From a virus: 64,000 nucleotides of DNA. Below are positions 13,825 to 22,334 of this stretch, piece after piece. A program made the position numbers and the translations under genes. Location: IMG/VR virus record IMGVR_UViG_3300043777_000365, positions 22,754-86,753 of that record. One strand, 5' to 3'. Each line of letters begins with the position of its first letter. Position 1 is the first letter of the stretch. The notes beneath the pieces were generated by a model that was given only the letters and a program-made list of their open reading frames with translations, searched no databases and had not been told where the DNA came from.

Positions 13825-15618
13825 CTAAAAAGAAGATTGTGGCACTTGGGTTGAAGCCGACACCTTGCTTCGTGCTGCTCTACCAAACCCCTCTTTCATC
13901 ACAGCGACCAGGCGGTCCGGGTCGGTGTCCTTGAAGTCCTGCTGGATCGTGATCGCCCCCGTGAAGTTGTAGACGGGGGGAGCCTTGATGGCGCCGACCT
14001 CGGGCTCGCCCCCGCCCGCCACGCCCGTGCGCATCGCCCCGGGCCGGTCGTGCGCCATGCCGGCCCCCTGGATCTCGTGCCCGATGTCGAACGCCTCCTC
14101 GACGGTGTGCAGGAGGTCCACGAGGTGATGCTCCAGGAACGCGAACGCGTGCGCCAGGTCCGCGACGACGAAGGAGACCTCCTTCACCTTGTCCAGGAGC
14201 TCCATCCCGAGCCACTCGGCCAGCCCCTTCAGGTCCGCGCCCACGGAGTCCGACCCCTGCGTCAGCGCGTCCCACGCCTCCATCAGGTTCGACTCGATGA
14301 CCTCCATCGCGACCTGCGCCTCGCCGTAGTACTCGCTCGTCTCGTCGGTCAGGTCCACGAACGCCCCGTAGACGGCCGCCACGGCCCCCGCGAGCGCGAC
14401 GGCCGCCACCGCCTCGGCCGCGAGGGTGACCGGGTCGAACGCCGCGGCCACGGCCTCGCCGAGCTCGGTGACGGACGCGGACAGCCCCTTGGAGAAGAGC
14501 CCGCCGATGGCGTCCGCCGCCCCCGTCGCCGCCGCCGTGCCGACATTGGCCACGCCCGGGGCCGCCTGGAGGATCTTCCCCGCGGCGAACGCCTCCGCGA
14601 TGGCCGCCTTGTGCGCGAGGATGAAGTCGACGACGGCCTTGACGTCGTGCGCCCCCTTGGAGAACGCCTCCTTGATCTGCTCGGCGTGGTCCTGCAGGTA
14701 CTCGAACCCCTCCTGGATCTTGTCGGCGGCCTCGCCGATCCACTCGCCGACCTTGTCCCCCACCGTCGAGGCGAACGCCTCGATGGCCTCCTTGTGGTCC
14801 TGGAAGTAGCCGCGCAGCCGGTCGAGCGGCCCGCCCAGCGCCTTGAGGATGGGGGCGCCGAGGCTCTCGAAGATCTCCTCGCGCATCGTCTTGAGCGAGG
14901 TGACCAGCTCGTTGAAGGTGAGCGGCAGCCCCTTCATCTTCGCCCCCATCTTCTCGACGGCGTCGATGCCGAGCTGCATCGCCTGCTCCGGGCTCATCTT
15001 CGTCATCTGCGCGGCGACCTGCTTGGCCGTGCCGGCGAGCATCCCGGTGGCCGAGATCATCTGCACGATGGGGTTGCGGGCCCGGATGATGCCGGAGGAG
15101 AGGTTGGAGAACCCCGTGGAAAGCGCGCTGATGCCGCCGGGGACGGCCTTGCCCGCGTTCGCCATCTGCTCGGTGAGCTGCTCGACGTCCTTGGTGGCGA
15201 GGCCGGTGCGCTCCGCCATCTCGTCGAACGCCGCGACCACATCCCCCTTCGCCTGGCCGGTGGTCTCGGCGAGCTCAGCGAAGCTCTCGTTCAGCTCGTG
15301 CGCCTCGCCGCCGAGCTCCTCGAGCGACGCCCCCTCCTCGTCGATCATCGCGAGCACGCCGCGGATGGCCTTCTCCTGCTCCTCCATCCCCGCGGCGGCC
15401 TCGAACGCCTCGTGCCCGAGCTCCTTGATGCTCTCGACCGCCCCCTCCAGCTGGAACCCGAGCGCGACGGCGGCCGCGTTCTTGAACATCTCGACCAGCT
15501 CGTGGCCGGTCTCCATCACCTTCTCGTCCAGCGCCTCGAAGCCCTCCCCGATGTGGTGGAGGGCCTCGGACATGTGGTCTTCCAACCGGAGGGAAGTCTT
15601 CACCTCGTGTTCGGCCAT
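13825..15618 (-). CDS. Tail tape-measure protein
   Basis: 597 aa, ATG at 15618. Long helical Ala/Glu-rich protein: RLEDHMSEALHHIGEGFEAL at the N-terminus, repeated KELGHEAFEAAAGMEEQEK-type helices, and hydrophobic Ala/Val segments near residues 340-420 (AAEAVAAVALAGAVAAVYGA) that could cross membrane. It lies downstream of the chaperone G/GT pair, the canonical order. It sets tail length and is ejected with DNA. Variant palindrome copy 4 lies just upstream of the start. Confidence 0.85.
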   Translation of the reverse strand: MAEHEVKTSLRLEDHMSEALHHIGEGFEALDEKVMETGHELVEMFKNAAAVALGFQLEGAVESIKELGHEAFEAAAGMEEQEKAIRGVLAMIDEEGASLEELGGEAHELNESFAELAETTGQAKGDVVAAFDEMAERTGLATKDVEQLTEQMANAGKAVPGGISALSTGFSNLSSGIIRARNPIVQMISATGMLAGTAKQVAAQMTKMSPEQAMQLGIDAVEKMGAKMKGLPLTFNELVTSLKTMREEIFESLGAPILKALGGPLDRLRGYFQDHKEAIEAFASTVGDKVGEWIGEAADKIQEGFEYLQDHAEQIKEAFSKGAHDVKAVVDFILAHKAAIAEAFAAGKILQAAPGVANVGTAAATGAADAIGGLFSKGLSASVTELGEAVAAAFDPVTLAAEAVAAVALAGAVAAVYGAFVDLTDETSEYYGEAQVAMEVIESNLMEAWDALTQGSDSVGADLKGLAEWLGMELLDKVKEVSFVVADLAHAFAFLEHHLVDLLHTVEEAFDIGHEIQGAGMAHDRPGAMRTGVAGGGEPEVGAIKAPPVYNFTGAITIQQDFKDTDPDRLVAVMKEGFGRAARSKVSASTQVPQSSF

Positions 15619-15634
15619 CGCGCCTTAGACCTTA

Positions 15635-15654
15635 CTGGAAACCCAGGTTTCCAA
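15635..15654. repeat. Dispersed palindrome, copy 4 (variant)
   Basis: CTGGAAACCCAGGTTTCCAA differs from the consensus at two positions (C for T at 1, A for G in the centre). It sits 17 bases upstream of the tape-measure start. Confidence 0.85.
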
Positions 15655-15665
15655 CCCAGGGTGGC

Positions 15666-16576
15666 TCACTTCCCGTTCTCGGCCTGGATGATCCTCGACA
15701 GCTCCGCGTACGCCTCCAGGAGCTCGACCACCGGCCGGTCGCCCCAGCTGCCGATGGGCTCGCTCGCGTAGTGCGAGAGGTACACTCGCTGGTGCAGCCG
15801 GCGCTCGAGCCTCTCCCCCGGGTCGATGTCGATCCGGGCCTCCCAGCCGTCCCCGTCGACCTCCTCCGCCCAGCGGCGGAGGCCGCCTACCCCACCGTCC
15901 GGTCGTCGAGACAGTTGGCGAAAAAATCCAACCGGTCCTCCTTCGCGAGCACGTGCGTCTTCACGTACCAGCTCTCGATGAGCCTTCGGTAGGCCGCCCC
16001 GATGTCGTTCCAGAACTGGTCCAAGTGCCGCGGCGACTGCTTGTTCACCCACTCGGGCCGCTCCCCGTCGATGACCGCGATCTGCCACTTCGCCAGGACC
16101 CCGACCACCCCGCTCGAGGGCATCCCCTGCGCCTGCTTGTAGGCAAAGCCCTCGAGCTTCACCGTCAGCGGCACGAGCAGGCACTGCCGCTCGCCCAGCG
16201 CCGGCTTGGCCGTGTGCGCGGCGCGCAGCCGGAGGAACGCCACCCGTGTGCCGGGCTCGAGCTCCATGCCCTTCGGCATGTGGAACCAGTCCGGGACCCC
16301 CACGCGCGGGCCCGGGGACGGCGCCTGCGGGCTCCCGCCCCCGCCGAGCGCGGCCAGCGCGGCCTCGGCCTCCGGGTCGGTCTCGTCGTCGCCCAGGGCC
16401 GCCGCCTCGGGCCCCGGCGGGCCGTCCTCGACTTTCATCCCCGCCCCGGCGGCCAGGGAGAGGAGCGTGGCGAGGTCCTGCTTCTGCTTCTCGTTCTTCT
16501 GCATCAGCCCCGGCTGGGCGGGCGACGGCTCGGTCGCCCCCGCGGCCGGAGCGGGTCCGGTGGTGGGTTGGTGCAT
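15666..16576 (-). CDS. Tail assembly chaperone GT fusion made by -1 frameshift
   Basis: Reads the 229-aa frame from ATG 16576 to the slippery heptamer T_TTT_TTC (minus strand, plus coordinates 15920-15926), then shifts -1 and continues for 84 residues (RQLSRRPDGG, RRWAEEVDGDGWEARIDIDP, LLEAYAELSRIIQAENGK) to the stop at 15666. Total is about 303 aa. The downstream frame has no start of its own and ends just before the tape-measure gene. A G/GT pair upstream of the tape measure is a conserved feature of long-tailed phages. Confidence 0.75.
15887..16576 (-). CDS. Tail assembly chaperone G
   Basis: 229 aa, ATG at 16576 with GGAGG nine bases upstream. The first 75 residues are Pro/Ala/Gly rich and acidic. 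The remainder is folded, with WFHMPKGMELEPGTRVAFLR and WYVKTHVLAKEDRLDFFANC. Its stop lies 33 bases after the T_TTT_TTC slip site that yields the longer GT product. It is expected to coat the tape measure during tail assembly. Confidence 0.7.
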   Translation of the reverse strand: MHQPTTGPAPAAGATEPSPAQPGLMQKNEKQKQDLATLLSLAAGAGMKVEDGPPGPEAAALGDDETDPEAEAALAALGGGGSPQAPSPGPRVGVPDWFHMPKGMELEPGTRVAFLRLRAAHTAKPALGERQCLLVPLTVKLEGFAYKQAQGMPSSGVVGVLAKWQIAVIDGERPEWVNKQSPRHLDQFWNDIGAAYRRLIESWYVKTHVLAKEDRLDFFANCLDDRTVG

Positions 16577-16636
16577 CGTGCGTGTCCTCCGGGGACGAGC
16601 AGTAGCAGAAGGTCAGAGCTTCCGGCCACGGCGCGG

Positions 16637-16642
16637 CATGAT
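16637..16642 (+). promoter_or_regulatory. Leaderless -10 box (CATGAT)
   Basis: GCGGCATGATG motif seven bases before ATG 16650. The same GGCATGAT sequence precedes several other isolated genes. Confidence 0.55.
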
Positions 16643-16649
16643 GAGGACC

Positions 16650-17021
16650 ATGAGCATCTCGTTCTACGCGAGGCTGCAAGGTGACGCGTTCTTCTCCTCC
16701 GCCGCCGAGGAGCGGGGGCCGCGGTACTTCAACCTCTGCAACGCGAACGCGGCGGCGCTCCTCGGCTGGCTGGGCTTCTGCGACGAGAAGGGCGGCGGCC
16801 TCTGGGACCACGACCCGGTCCCCATCCCCGACGTCCGCCGGGCCATCGTGCGGGCCCGCAACACCGACGGGGCGGGGGCGTGGGTCCGCAAGACGGGGTA
16901 CGCCAAGAACCTCACGGCCTACGGCATCGACGAGGAGAGCCTGCGCGGCCACCTCGACCGGCTGGAGGCGTTCCTGCTCGAGGCGGAGTCGAAGGGGGCG
17001 CGGGAGGTTTACTGGGCCTGA
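16650..17021 (+). CDS. Unknown plus-strand protein
   Basis: 123 aa, ATG at 16650 seven bases after CATGAT, no Shine-Dalgarno. MSISFYARLQGDAFFSS leads to FNLCNANAAALLGWLGF, a motif seen in assorted hypothetical proteins. A helical C-terminus follows (LRGHLDRLEAFLLEAESK). Single gene facing the minus-strand tail genes on both sides. No function can be assigned. Confidence 0.65.
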   Translation: MSISFYARLQGDAFFSSAAEERGPRYFNLCNANAAALLGWLGFCDEKGGGLWDHDPVPIPDVRRAIVRARNTDGAGAWVRKTGYAKNLTAYGIDEESLRGHLDRLEAFLLEAESKGAREVYWA

Positions 17022-17026
17022 AGGAA

Positions 17027-17131
17027 GGCCGAGTGAGCCCAGGCGACCACGGGGTTGGGAGGCACGCCGGCCGCGAGCGGAGCCCTCGGGACCGTGAGCA
17101 GTCACCCGCCGCCGCCTGGGCTCGCTCGGCC
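17027..17131. terminator. Large inverted repeat between convergent genes
   Basis: Arms 17027-17045 and 17113-17131 are 19 bases each and complementary except for one T/C position (GGCCGAGTGAGCCCAGGCG on the left). Flanking GGAAGG and CCTTCC extend the pairing. About 67 bases lie between. It sits between the convergent ends of the 16650 gene and tail tube gene. No U-tract, so a structural or bidirectional stop is inferred. Confidence 0.45.
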
Positions 17132-17145
17132 CCCCTTCCGGGCCG

Positions 17146-17601
17146 CTACAGGTTCCCGATCGAGAACTCGCCGCACTGCCAGTCGAGCTCGATGGTGACG
17201 TAGTCCTTCGCGCTCCCGATATCGAGCGGGAAGTCGCCGAAGTTCAGGTCCGGGAAGGTGATGGTCGGGGCCTGCGGCCCGGTCACCCCTCCCGAGTTGG
17301 GGAAGTTCAGCGTCGTCACGCACGCGAACGTCACCGTCGGGCTCACCCGCCGCGCCCGGTTCTCGAGCGCCTGCAGGTACGGGAGGAAGGACTCGGTGAA
17401 GACCCTCAGCTTGATCTTGCCCTCGCACCCGCCGAAGATCTCGTCGGTGCGGATGGTGGTCTCGCCGAGGTTCCTCCGCTGCAGCTTCTCGAACTTGAAG
17501 ACGGCGTTGAAGGCGTCCACCTCGGTGAGCTGGTCCTCCAGGTTGCCGGACCGGAGGATGGTGACGACCGTCTCCTGGCCCTTTATTGCTAGCTGGCCCA
17601 T
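17146..17601 (-). CDS. Tail tube protein
   Basis: 151 aa, ATG at 17601 with GGGGGTG upstream. Beta-rich, GQETVVTILRSGNLEDQLTE at the N-terminus, a central ETTIRTDEIFGGCEGKIKL, and a C-terminal DYVTIELDWQCGEF. Size and the position between sheath and chaperones match myophage tube proteins, which stack as hexamers inside the sheath. An endonuclease gene separates it from the sheath gene. Confidence 0.8.
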   Translation of the reverse strand: MGQLAIKGQETVVTILRSGNLEDQLTEVDAFNAVFKFEKLQRRNLGETTIRTDEIFGGCEGKIKLRVFTESFLPYLQALENRARRVSPTVTFACVTTLNFPNSGGVTGPQAPTITFPDLNFGDFPLDIGSAKDYVTIELDWQCGEFSIGNL

Positions 17602-17668
17602 GGCGACACCCCCATCTCTTGGCCCTTGGCGATAGTCATCTTTCGGCTCCGGTTCGACGGGTATGCAA

Positions 17669-17674
17669 TATAAT
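17669..17674 (+). promoter_or_regulatory. Consensus -10 box (TATAAT) for leaderless endonuclease gene
   Basis: Exact TATAAT followed by seven bases and ATG 17682. No clear -35. This is the best match to a standard -10 among the leaderless starts. Confidence 0.7.
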
Positions 17675-17681
17675 GGGGGTT

Positions 17682-18440
17682 ATGAAGAAGCTCGATTTGT
17701 CCGGTGAGAAGTTCGGTCAGCTCGTGGTCCTCGGACCCGGTGAGACGTTGCCCAACGGAAAAACGACCTGGCAATGCGGATGCAAGTGCGGCCACATCCG
17801 CGACTTCCGTACGAACGACCTCCGCAGCGGGAAGACCACCTCGTGTGGGTGCGCGAAGGTGGAGCGGATGAGGTCCGTTGGCCTCTCGCGCAAAGGCAAA
17901 CCAAGGCACGACATCGCACTCGACCTTGTCGGGAGAACGTTCGGTCGCCTCGTGGTGCTCGAGCGGGGCCCGAACAACTCGCACAACAAGACGACGTGGA
18001 TCTGCCGTTGCGTCTGCGGCGCGGAGCGCGCTTTTCTCACTGCCCTCTTGGTGAGCGGCAAGACGAGCTCGTGTGGATGTCGCCGAACAGACAGCGCCGT
18101 GCAAATGGGCACCGCGAACCTCCGACATGGTCACGCCAGACACGAAACCATCGTTGTCGACAAACACACTCCCGAGTACGCCGTTTGGAGAGGCATGAAG
18201 GCCCGCTGCTACAACCCAAGAACTTGGAACTTCCGCGACTACGGTGGCCGAGGGATCCGCATCTGCGAGCGGTGGCTGAACTCGTTCGAGAACTTCCTCG
18301 CAGACGTTGGGCCCCGTCCCTCGGCAAGCCACACCATCGATCGGTTCCCCAACAACGATGGGAATTACGAACCGGGGAACGTCCGGTGGGCGACGAAGCG
18401 AGAGCAAGCGAACAATAGGCGACATAGAAGCTCCCGTTAG
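17682..18440 (+). CDS. Homing endonuclease with duplicated Cys-rich adaptor domain, HNH type
   Basis: 252 aa, ATG at 17682 seven bases after TATAAT. Two copies of an adaptor: residues about 6-55 (GEKFGQLVVLGPGE, CGCKCGHIRDF, TSCGCAK) and about 80-130 (GRTFGRLVVLERGP, CRCVCGAERAF, SSCGCRR). The C-terminal nuclease part includes [53 protein letters not shown] and ATKREQANNRR. It is inserted between tube and sheath genes on the opposite strand and overlaps the sheath 3' end by four bases. Close relative of 60274-60978. Confidence 0.85.
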   Translation: MKKLDLSGEKFGQLVVLGPGETLPNGKTTWQCGCKCGHIRDFRTNDLRSGKTTSCGCAKVERMRSVGLSRKGKPRHDIALDLVGRTFGRLVVLERGPNNSHNKTTWICRCVCGAERAFLTALLVSGKTSSCGCRRTDSAVQMGTANLRHGHARHETIVVDKHTPEYAVWRGMKARCYNPRTWNFRDYGGRGIRICERWLNSFENFLADVGPRPSASHTIDRFPNNDGNYEPGNVRWATKREQANNRRHRSSR

Positions 18441-20725
18441 TTCGCCAGGTTGACGTTGACGCTGTCCCCGATTGTGGTATCCAAGACTATATCGTCCATC
18501 GACGGGATGGTCTGCACGAGGATGGTCGCGCGCCACAAGCCCAGCGTGGTCGGGGCCACCCCGCCGGGCGGGGCGAGGTTGGGGGTCTTCGTGTCGAGGT
18601 AGAAGCCGTTGATGCGCTGGGAGTTGCTGTTCGTCGGCGACAGCAGCCCGATGAGGAACTGCTGGATGACGAGCGTCGCGGCGGCCTGCCGGTTGATGGT
18701 CATCAGCTGCTTGACGAACGGCTGGAGCGCGATGGCGAGCGAGTCCTGGATGTAGTCCGCCATGCGGCGGCGGTGGATGGGCGCCTGGCTCGGGTAGCTC
18801 GCGTAGAGCACCGAGGTCACCCCGCTCTGGAACTGCATCACCCCGTTGGTGAACGTCGGGGCCGCGATGCCGTTGGCCTTGAAGTTGATGTAGTCCTGCA
18901 GCGCGAACGGCACGCCGTTGTTCACGGCGGTGCCGGCGCTCGTCACCTCGAAGCCGACGGCCCCGGTCGTGTAGCTCGTGAGCTGCCCCGGGTTCTGCTC
19001 CGGGTTGAGCTGGCTGAGGATGCTCGCCATGAACCCGTCCGAGCCGATGCTCGCCGTGCCGATCGCCTGCCCCGGGATGGAGAAGCCCGTGCCCCCGGCC
19101 GACCCCACCGTCTGGATGGCGCTGATGGTCGTCGTGACCCCGGGGTAGTTGTAGATGATCCGCTCCGTCGTGTACGCGCCGACGCCCGGCTGCAGCGTGG
19201 AGCTCTCGGCCTGGGAGGCGAGGGTGCCGATGGGGGGGCGGATGCACGCCATGCGGCCCACGACGCCCGCGCCGCCACCGCTGCCGACGGTGTTCACGTT
19301 CTGGAGCAGCTGGTTGCGCACGCTGTTCGACTGGCGAGCGCTCCAGAGGATGTTGATGCCCTGGGCGACCTGGTTGGACGACTGCAGCGTCGCGAGGATG
19401 GCCGTCGTGTAGGCGGCGTCGATGGCCGACTCGGAGAGGGCCGCCGTCGTGGGCAGGAGGTTCGTGCACGCGAAGCTGTCGAGCAGGATCGGGTTCGTGA
19501 CCTGGGTGATGGTGCCGGCCGTGGCGACGGTGGAGCCGGAGTTGTCGTCCTGGGCGAAGCGGATGACCACCGGGTAGGGGCCGGCGCCGGACGGGGTCAC
19601 CCCGGTCTGCGTGGCCGAGGTCACGTTGACGTCCTGCATCGTGACGTACACGTTGCCCGACGGCACCTGGACCACCGTGCCCGCGGGGATGGTCCCCGCG
19701 TTGCCGACGGCGGCCGCGTCGGTCACCCCGATGGGGAAGCTGAAGCCGGTGGCCGTGGTCGCCGCGGTGAGCGCGATCGAGTCGGTCGCCGGGGTGGAGC
19801 TGGTCCGGTACATGCGGATCTGCCCGGTTGGGAGCAGCTCCACGTTGGCGGTGGAGACGGCCGCGTGCACGACCGTGTTGAGCTCGGCGGGGGCCACCGC
19901 GCTGATGTTCGAGACGTTGCCCGTGCCGTTGGTGGTCGCCGCGGTGAGCCCGAGGTCGGTCAGGGCGGAGCCGCCCGCGCCGATGATGATCTGGCCGCCG
20001 GTGCCGGCCTGGATGCCCGTGAGCTTGAGCTGGCCGGCCGAGTTGGACGCGAACGTGAACCCGGCGAACGAGTTGATGCGCGAGATGACGTTTGCGATGG
20101 TCGTGTCGCCCGTCTGGAACACGACGGTGAAGGCGACGTTCTGGTCGACGGTGAACGTTGCCGACAGCCCGGCCGTGATGCTGCCGAAGGCCGCGCCGGT
20201 GCCGGTGACGGTCGCCGCCACCCCGGTGAACGTCGCGTTGACCGCGCCGCCGCCGTCGATGGAGATGGCGAGCACCTGGCCGGTGAGCAGCGAGTAGCGG
20301 AACTGCGAGCCGCCGACGAGGTTCGCCTGCCGGGTGAACTGCACCGTGCCGACGCTCGTGTTCACGCGGCAGATGCAGAGCTGCGCGAACGCCTTGCCGT
20401 TGAGCTGCGCCGCCCCGTTGCCGTTCCAGTACTCGGCGAGCACCGCCCCGTCCGCGAAGCGCTGGCGCGCGCAGGGGTTGTTGCCGACCGTGTTCCCGTA
20501 CGTGTAGCCGAACGTGCCGAAGGTGCTCTTCATCTGGGTGAAGGAGGTCACCTGCGTCACCGTGTTGAACGGCCCGTTCTCGAACTCGCCGACGATGCAG
20601 GCGAGCCCCGTGTTGACCCCGATGACCTGCTGCGGGGGCGTGTTGTCGATGATGTCGACGCCCTCGATCTGGGTGAGAACCGTGTTCCCAGGGTCATAGG
20701 TCCAGCGCCTCACAATGTTGGGCAT
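18437..20725 (-). CDS. Contractile tail sheath protein
   Basis: 762 aa, ATG at 20725 preceded by TAGGAG. N-terminal part: IVRRWTYDPGNTVLTQIEGV, INVNTGL-like strands and GPFNTVTQVTSFTQMKSTFG, as in sheath domain I. A long beta-rich insertion spans about residues 130-400. The conserved C-terminal sheath domain contains DYIQDSLAIALQPFVKQLM, AAATLVIQQFLIGLL and GLWRATILVQTIPSMDDIVL. It is longer than the usual 400-550 aa because of the insertion. The mRNA leader carries the structured element shared with the capsid gene. Confidence 0.9.
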   Translation of the reverse strand: MPNIVRRWTYDPGNTVLTQIEGVDIIDNTPPQQVIGVNTGLACIVGEFENGPFNTVTQVTSFTQMKSTFGTFGYTYGNTVGNNPCARQRFADGAVLAEYWNGNGAAQLNGKAFAQLCICRVNTSVGTVQFTRQANLVGGSQFRYSLLTGQVLAISIDGGGAVNATFTGVAATVTGTGAAFGSITAGLSATFTVDQNVAFTVVFQTGDTTIANVISRINSFAGFTFASNSAGQLKLTGIQAGTGGQIIIGAGGSALTDLGLTAATTNGTGNVSNISAVAPAELNTVVHAAVSTANVELLPTGQIRMYRTSSTPATDSIALTAATTATGFSFPIGVTDAAAVGNAGTIPAGTVVQVPSGNVYVTMQDVNVTSATQTGVTPSGAGPYPVVIRFAQDDNSGSTVATAGTITQVTNPILLDSFACTNLLPTTAALSESAIDAAYTTAILATLQSSNQVAQGINILWSARQSNSVRNQLLQNVNTVGSGGGAGVVGRMACIRPPIGTLASQAESSTLQPGVGAYTTERIIYNYPGVTTTISAIQTVGSAGGTGFSIPGQAIGTASIGSDGFMASILSQLNPEQNPGQLTSYTTGAVGFEVTSAGTAVNNGVPFALQDYINFKANGIAAPTFTNGVMQFQSGVTSVLYASYPSQAPIHRRRMADYIQDSLAIALQPFVKQLMTINRQAAATLVIQQFLIGLLSPTNSNSQRINGFYLDTKTPNLAPPGGVAPTTLGLWRATILVQTIPSMDDIVLDTTIGDSVNVNLAN

Positions 20726-20890
20726 CGCGAAAGACTCCTACGGGGCGAGTTCGTCCGGGTGGACGGTTCCGCGGCTCCCTGGGGTCCACGCTGGTCTCGA
20801 TCGACCTGTCCGCCGTGGTAGCGGTGTTCGGGGGCTTGGCTTGGGGGAGAGAGTCGCGCGCGGAGGCCGGATCCGTCAAGGAGCCCACCT
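20726..20890 (-). promoter_or_regulatory. 5' leader of the sheath gene
   Basis: 165 bases without a gene. From upstream to downstream it contains palindrome copy 5 (just outside), the structured element (20784-20832), a run of mostly C/G sequence and the TAGGAG ribosome site. No clear -10 could be fixed. Confidence 0.5.
20784..20832 (-). ncRNA. Structured leader element shared with the capsid gene
   Basis: Nearly identical to 32909-32957. On the plus strand CCACG (20786-20790) pairs with CGTGG (20814-20818), and inside it GGTC (20793-20796) pairs with GACC (20803-20806) around a six-base loop. In the capsid copy the inner pair is GGCC/GGCC, a compensatory T-A to C-G change at identical spacing. 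Internal-loop bases (GCGGACA on the minus strand) are conserved. Confidence 0.55.
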
Positions 20891-20910
20891 TTGGAAACCC
20901 GGGTTTCCAA
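20891..20910. repeat. Dispersed 20-bp palindrome, copy 5
   Basis: Perfect copy between the sheath leader and the plus-strand gene at 20942, in a divergent intergenic region. Confidence 0.95.
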
Positions 20911-20941
20911 CCCCGCCCCCGAGCGCGGCATGATGCTCCCC

Positions 20942-21406
20942 ATGAGCACCAACGGGATCACCACACGGGACAAGAAGATGCCTCTGGAGGCCTACGTCCT
21001 CGCGCACGCGTGCGGCCGGCTCGTCGTCGGGGCGGCGTGGCAGGAGGATGAATGGCAGCCCATCCCGCCGACCATCGACCTGACCGGGCCGCACCTGCAC
21101 CGGGCGCCCCTCGTGCTCTTCCCCGCCTACGACCTGCGGGTGGACCTCGTGCGCAACGGCCCCGGCATCGCCCAGAACTTCCAGGTGCTGCCGCTCTTCA
21201 ACCTGCTCAACCCGGGGTCGGTCCGGGTCCTCCCCGACGACTGGCGCATGTCGATCATGCACTGCACCGGCGAGGAGCGGCGCGTGCTCGCCGCCCAGCT
21301 CGAGAACGTGCAGGTCCTCGTCGCCGACATGCGCGCGTCGCACGAGCGGGCCACCGCCGAAGGCGGCGGCGGCGGGGCCCCCCGCATCATCGTCCCGGGC
21401 CGCTAG
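20942..21406 (+). CDS. Unknown plus-strand protein
   Basis: 154 aa, ATG at 20942 seven bases after CATGAT (20929-20934). EAYVLAHACGRLVVGAAWQE, a beta-rich core (LVLFPAYDLRVDLV) and a His/Cys near the C-terminus (MSIMHCTGEE) can be seen, ending in a Gly run. Single gene running against the late operon; its stop overlaps that of the next minus gene. No family recognised. Confidence 0.6.
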   Translation: MSTNGITTRDKKMPLEAYVLAHACGRLVVGAAWQEDEWQPIPPTIDLTGPHLHRAPLVLFPAYDLRVDLVRNGPGIAQNFQVLPLFNLLNPGSVRVLPDDWRMSIMHCTGEERRVLAAQLENVQVLVADMRASHERATAEGGGGGAPRIIVPGR

Positions 21407-22281
21407 ACCGCCTCGTCCTCGGCGGTGGAGGCGCTCGCGTAGGCGGGGGTCTCCACGTCGACGGTGACGTTCGGCGTCATGAGCGCGTACGCGACGAGCC
21501 GCACGACGTTGAAGTCGAGGCGGACCTTGTGCACGGCCGAGCGCCGGTTGCGGATGGCTCCGTCGTCGCGCTCCCACTCCGACCCGGTCAGCGTGAAGCG
21601 CGCCGTCTCCCCGTAGTAGTCGGGCATCACCAGGAGGGTGCCGCCGACCCCGTCGGCCGGGACGAGCATCTGCTCCACCATGCTCATCAGCCCGCGCAGG
21701 AGGCCGAGCTGCGACGCGTAGACGTGGAGGGTGACCTCCTCCGAGTGCGTCCACATCGGCACGACCACCGTGCCCGCGCCGTACACGTCGACGGTCGTGG
21801 CGTCCGGGTTGGGGGTGAAGCCGTGCGGCGTCTTCTCCACCGGCCCACCCGCGCACGTGATGGACGGGTAGACCATGTCGGTCTCGGGGTCGGGGTCGTC
21901 GACGTAGAAGTTGCCCGGGGGCAGCAGCCCGGAGGCGGCCGGGGGCAGCCCCGGCTGGGCGGACGGGTCCACCTTGTTGCCCCGCCGCCGGTAGGGGACC
22001 TCGGTCAGGTACCGCCCGAGCGCCTGCAGGGCGCACGTGCGCCCGTCCACCGGGGCGCTGCCGGGGTCGGCGATGAGCGGGAGCACGTTGCCGAGCAGCG
22101 TCCCGGAGGAGGTCTGGAACTGGTACTGGGCCCCCTGCGCGAGGATCTGCGAGTGGCCGGTGGGGACGGTGGCCGGCACGAGCGGCTGCGGGGGCATGCG
22201 CGCGGGGGGCCGCGGCGGCTGCGCGGCCGAGTCGTAGGGCCAGCGCGGGTCGCGCCTCGGCGGGTTGTAGGTCGGGCGCAC
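21403..22281 (-). CDS. Neck/tail-module structural protein, unknown
   Basis: 292 aa from GTG 22281 (MRPTYNPPRRDPRWPYDSAA). The start is chosen because TAAGCT (22289-22294) lies seven bases upstream and the frame further up runs through the palindrome. A Pro-rich N-terminus (about 35 aa) leads into beta-rich sequence and VTLHVYASQLGLLRGLMSMV and VHKVRLDFNVVRLVAYALMT. The position between sheath and tail-completion genes suggests a tail terminator or neck protein. This is inferred only. Confidence 0.55.
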   Translation of the reverse strand: MRPTYNPPRRDPRWPYDSAAQPPRPPARMPPQPLVPATVPTGHSQILAQGAQYQFQTSSGTLLGNVLPLIADPGSAPVDGRTCALQALGRYLTEVPYRRRGNKVDPSAQPGLPPAASGLLPPGNFYVDDPDPETDMVYPSITCAGGPVEKTPHGFTPNPDATTVDVYGAGTVVVPMWTHSEEVTLHVYASQLGLLRGLMSMVEQMLVPADGVGGTLLVMPDYYGETARFTLTGSEWERDDGAIRNRRSAVHKVRLDFNVVRLVAYALMTPNVTVDVETPAYASASTAEDEAV

Positions 22282-22288
22282 GCAGCAG

Positions 22289-22294
22289 AGCTTA
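22289..22294 (-). promoter_or_regulatory. Leaderless -10 box (TAAGCT)
   Basis: Seven bases before GTG 22281; palindrome copy 6 begins three bases upstream. A CATGAT box for the opposite strand lies on the other side of the palindrome. Confidence 0.6.
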
Positions 22295-22296
22295 CC

Positions 22297-22316
22297 TTGG
22301 AAACCCGGGTTTCCAA
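22297..22316. repeat. Dispersed 20-bp palindrome, copy 6
   Basis: Perfect copy centred between two divergent leaderless promoters (TAAGCT at 22289-22294 minus, CATGAT at 22322-22327 plus), so one bound protein could affect both. Confidence 0.95.
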
Positions 22317-22334
22317 GACGGCATGATGGGACCC

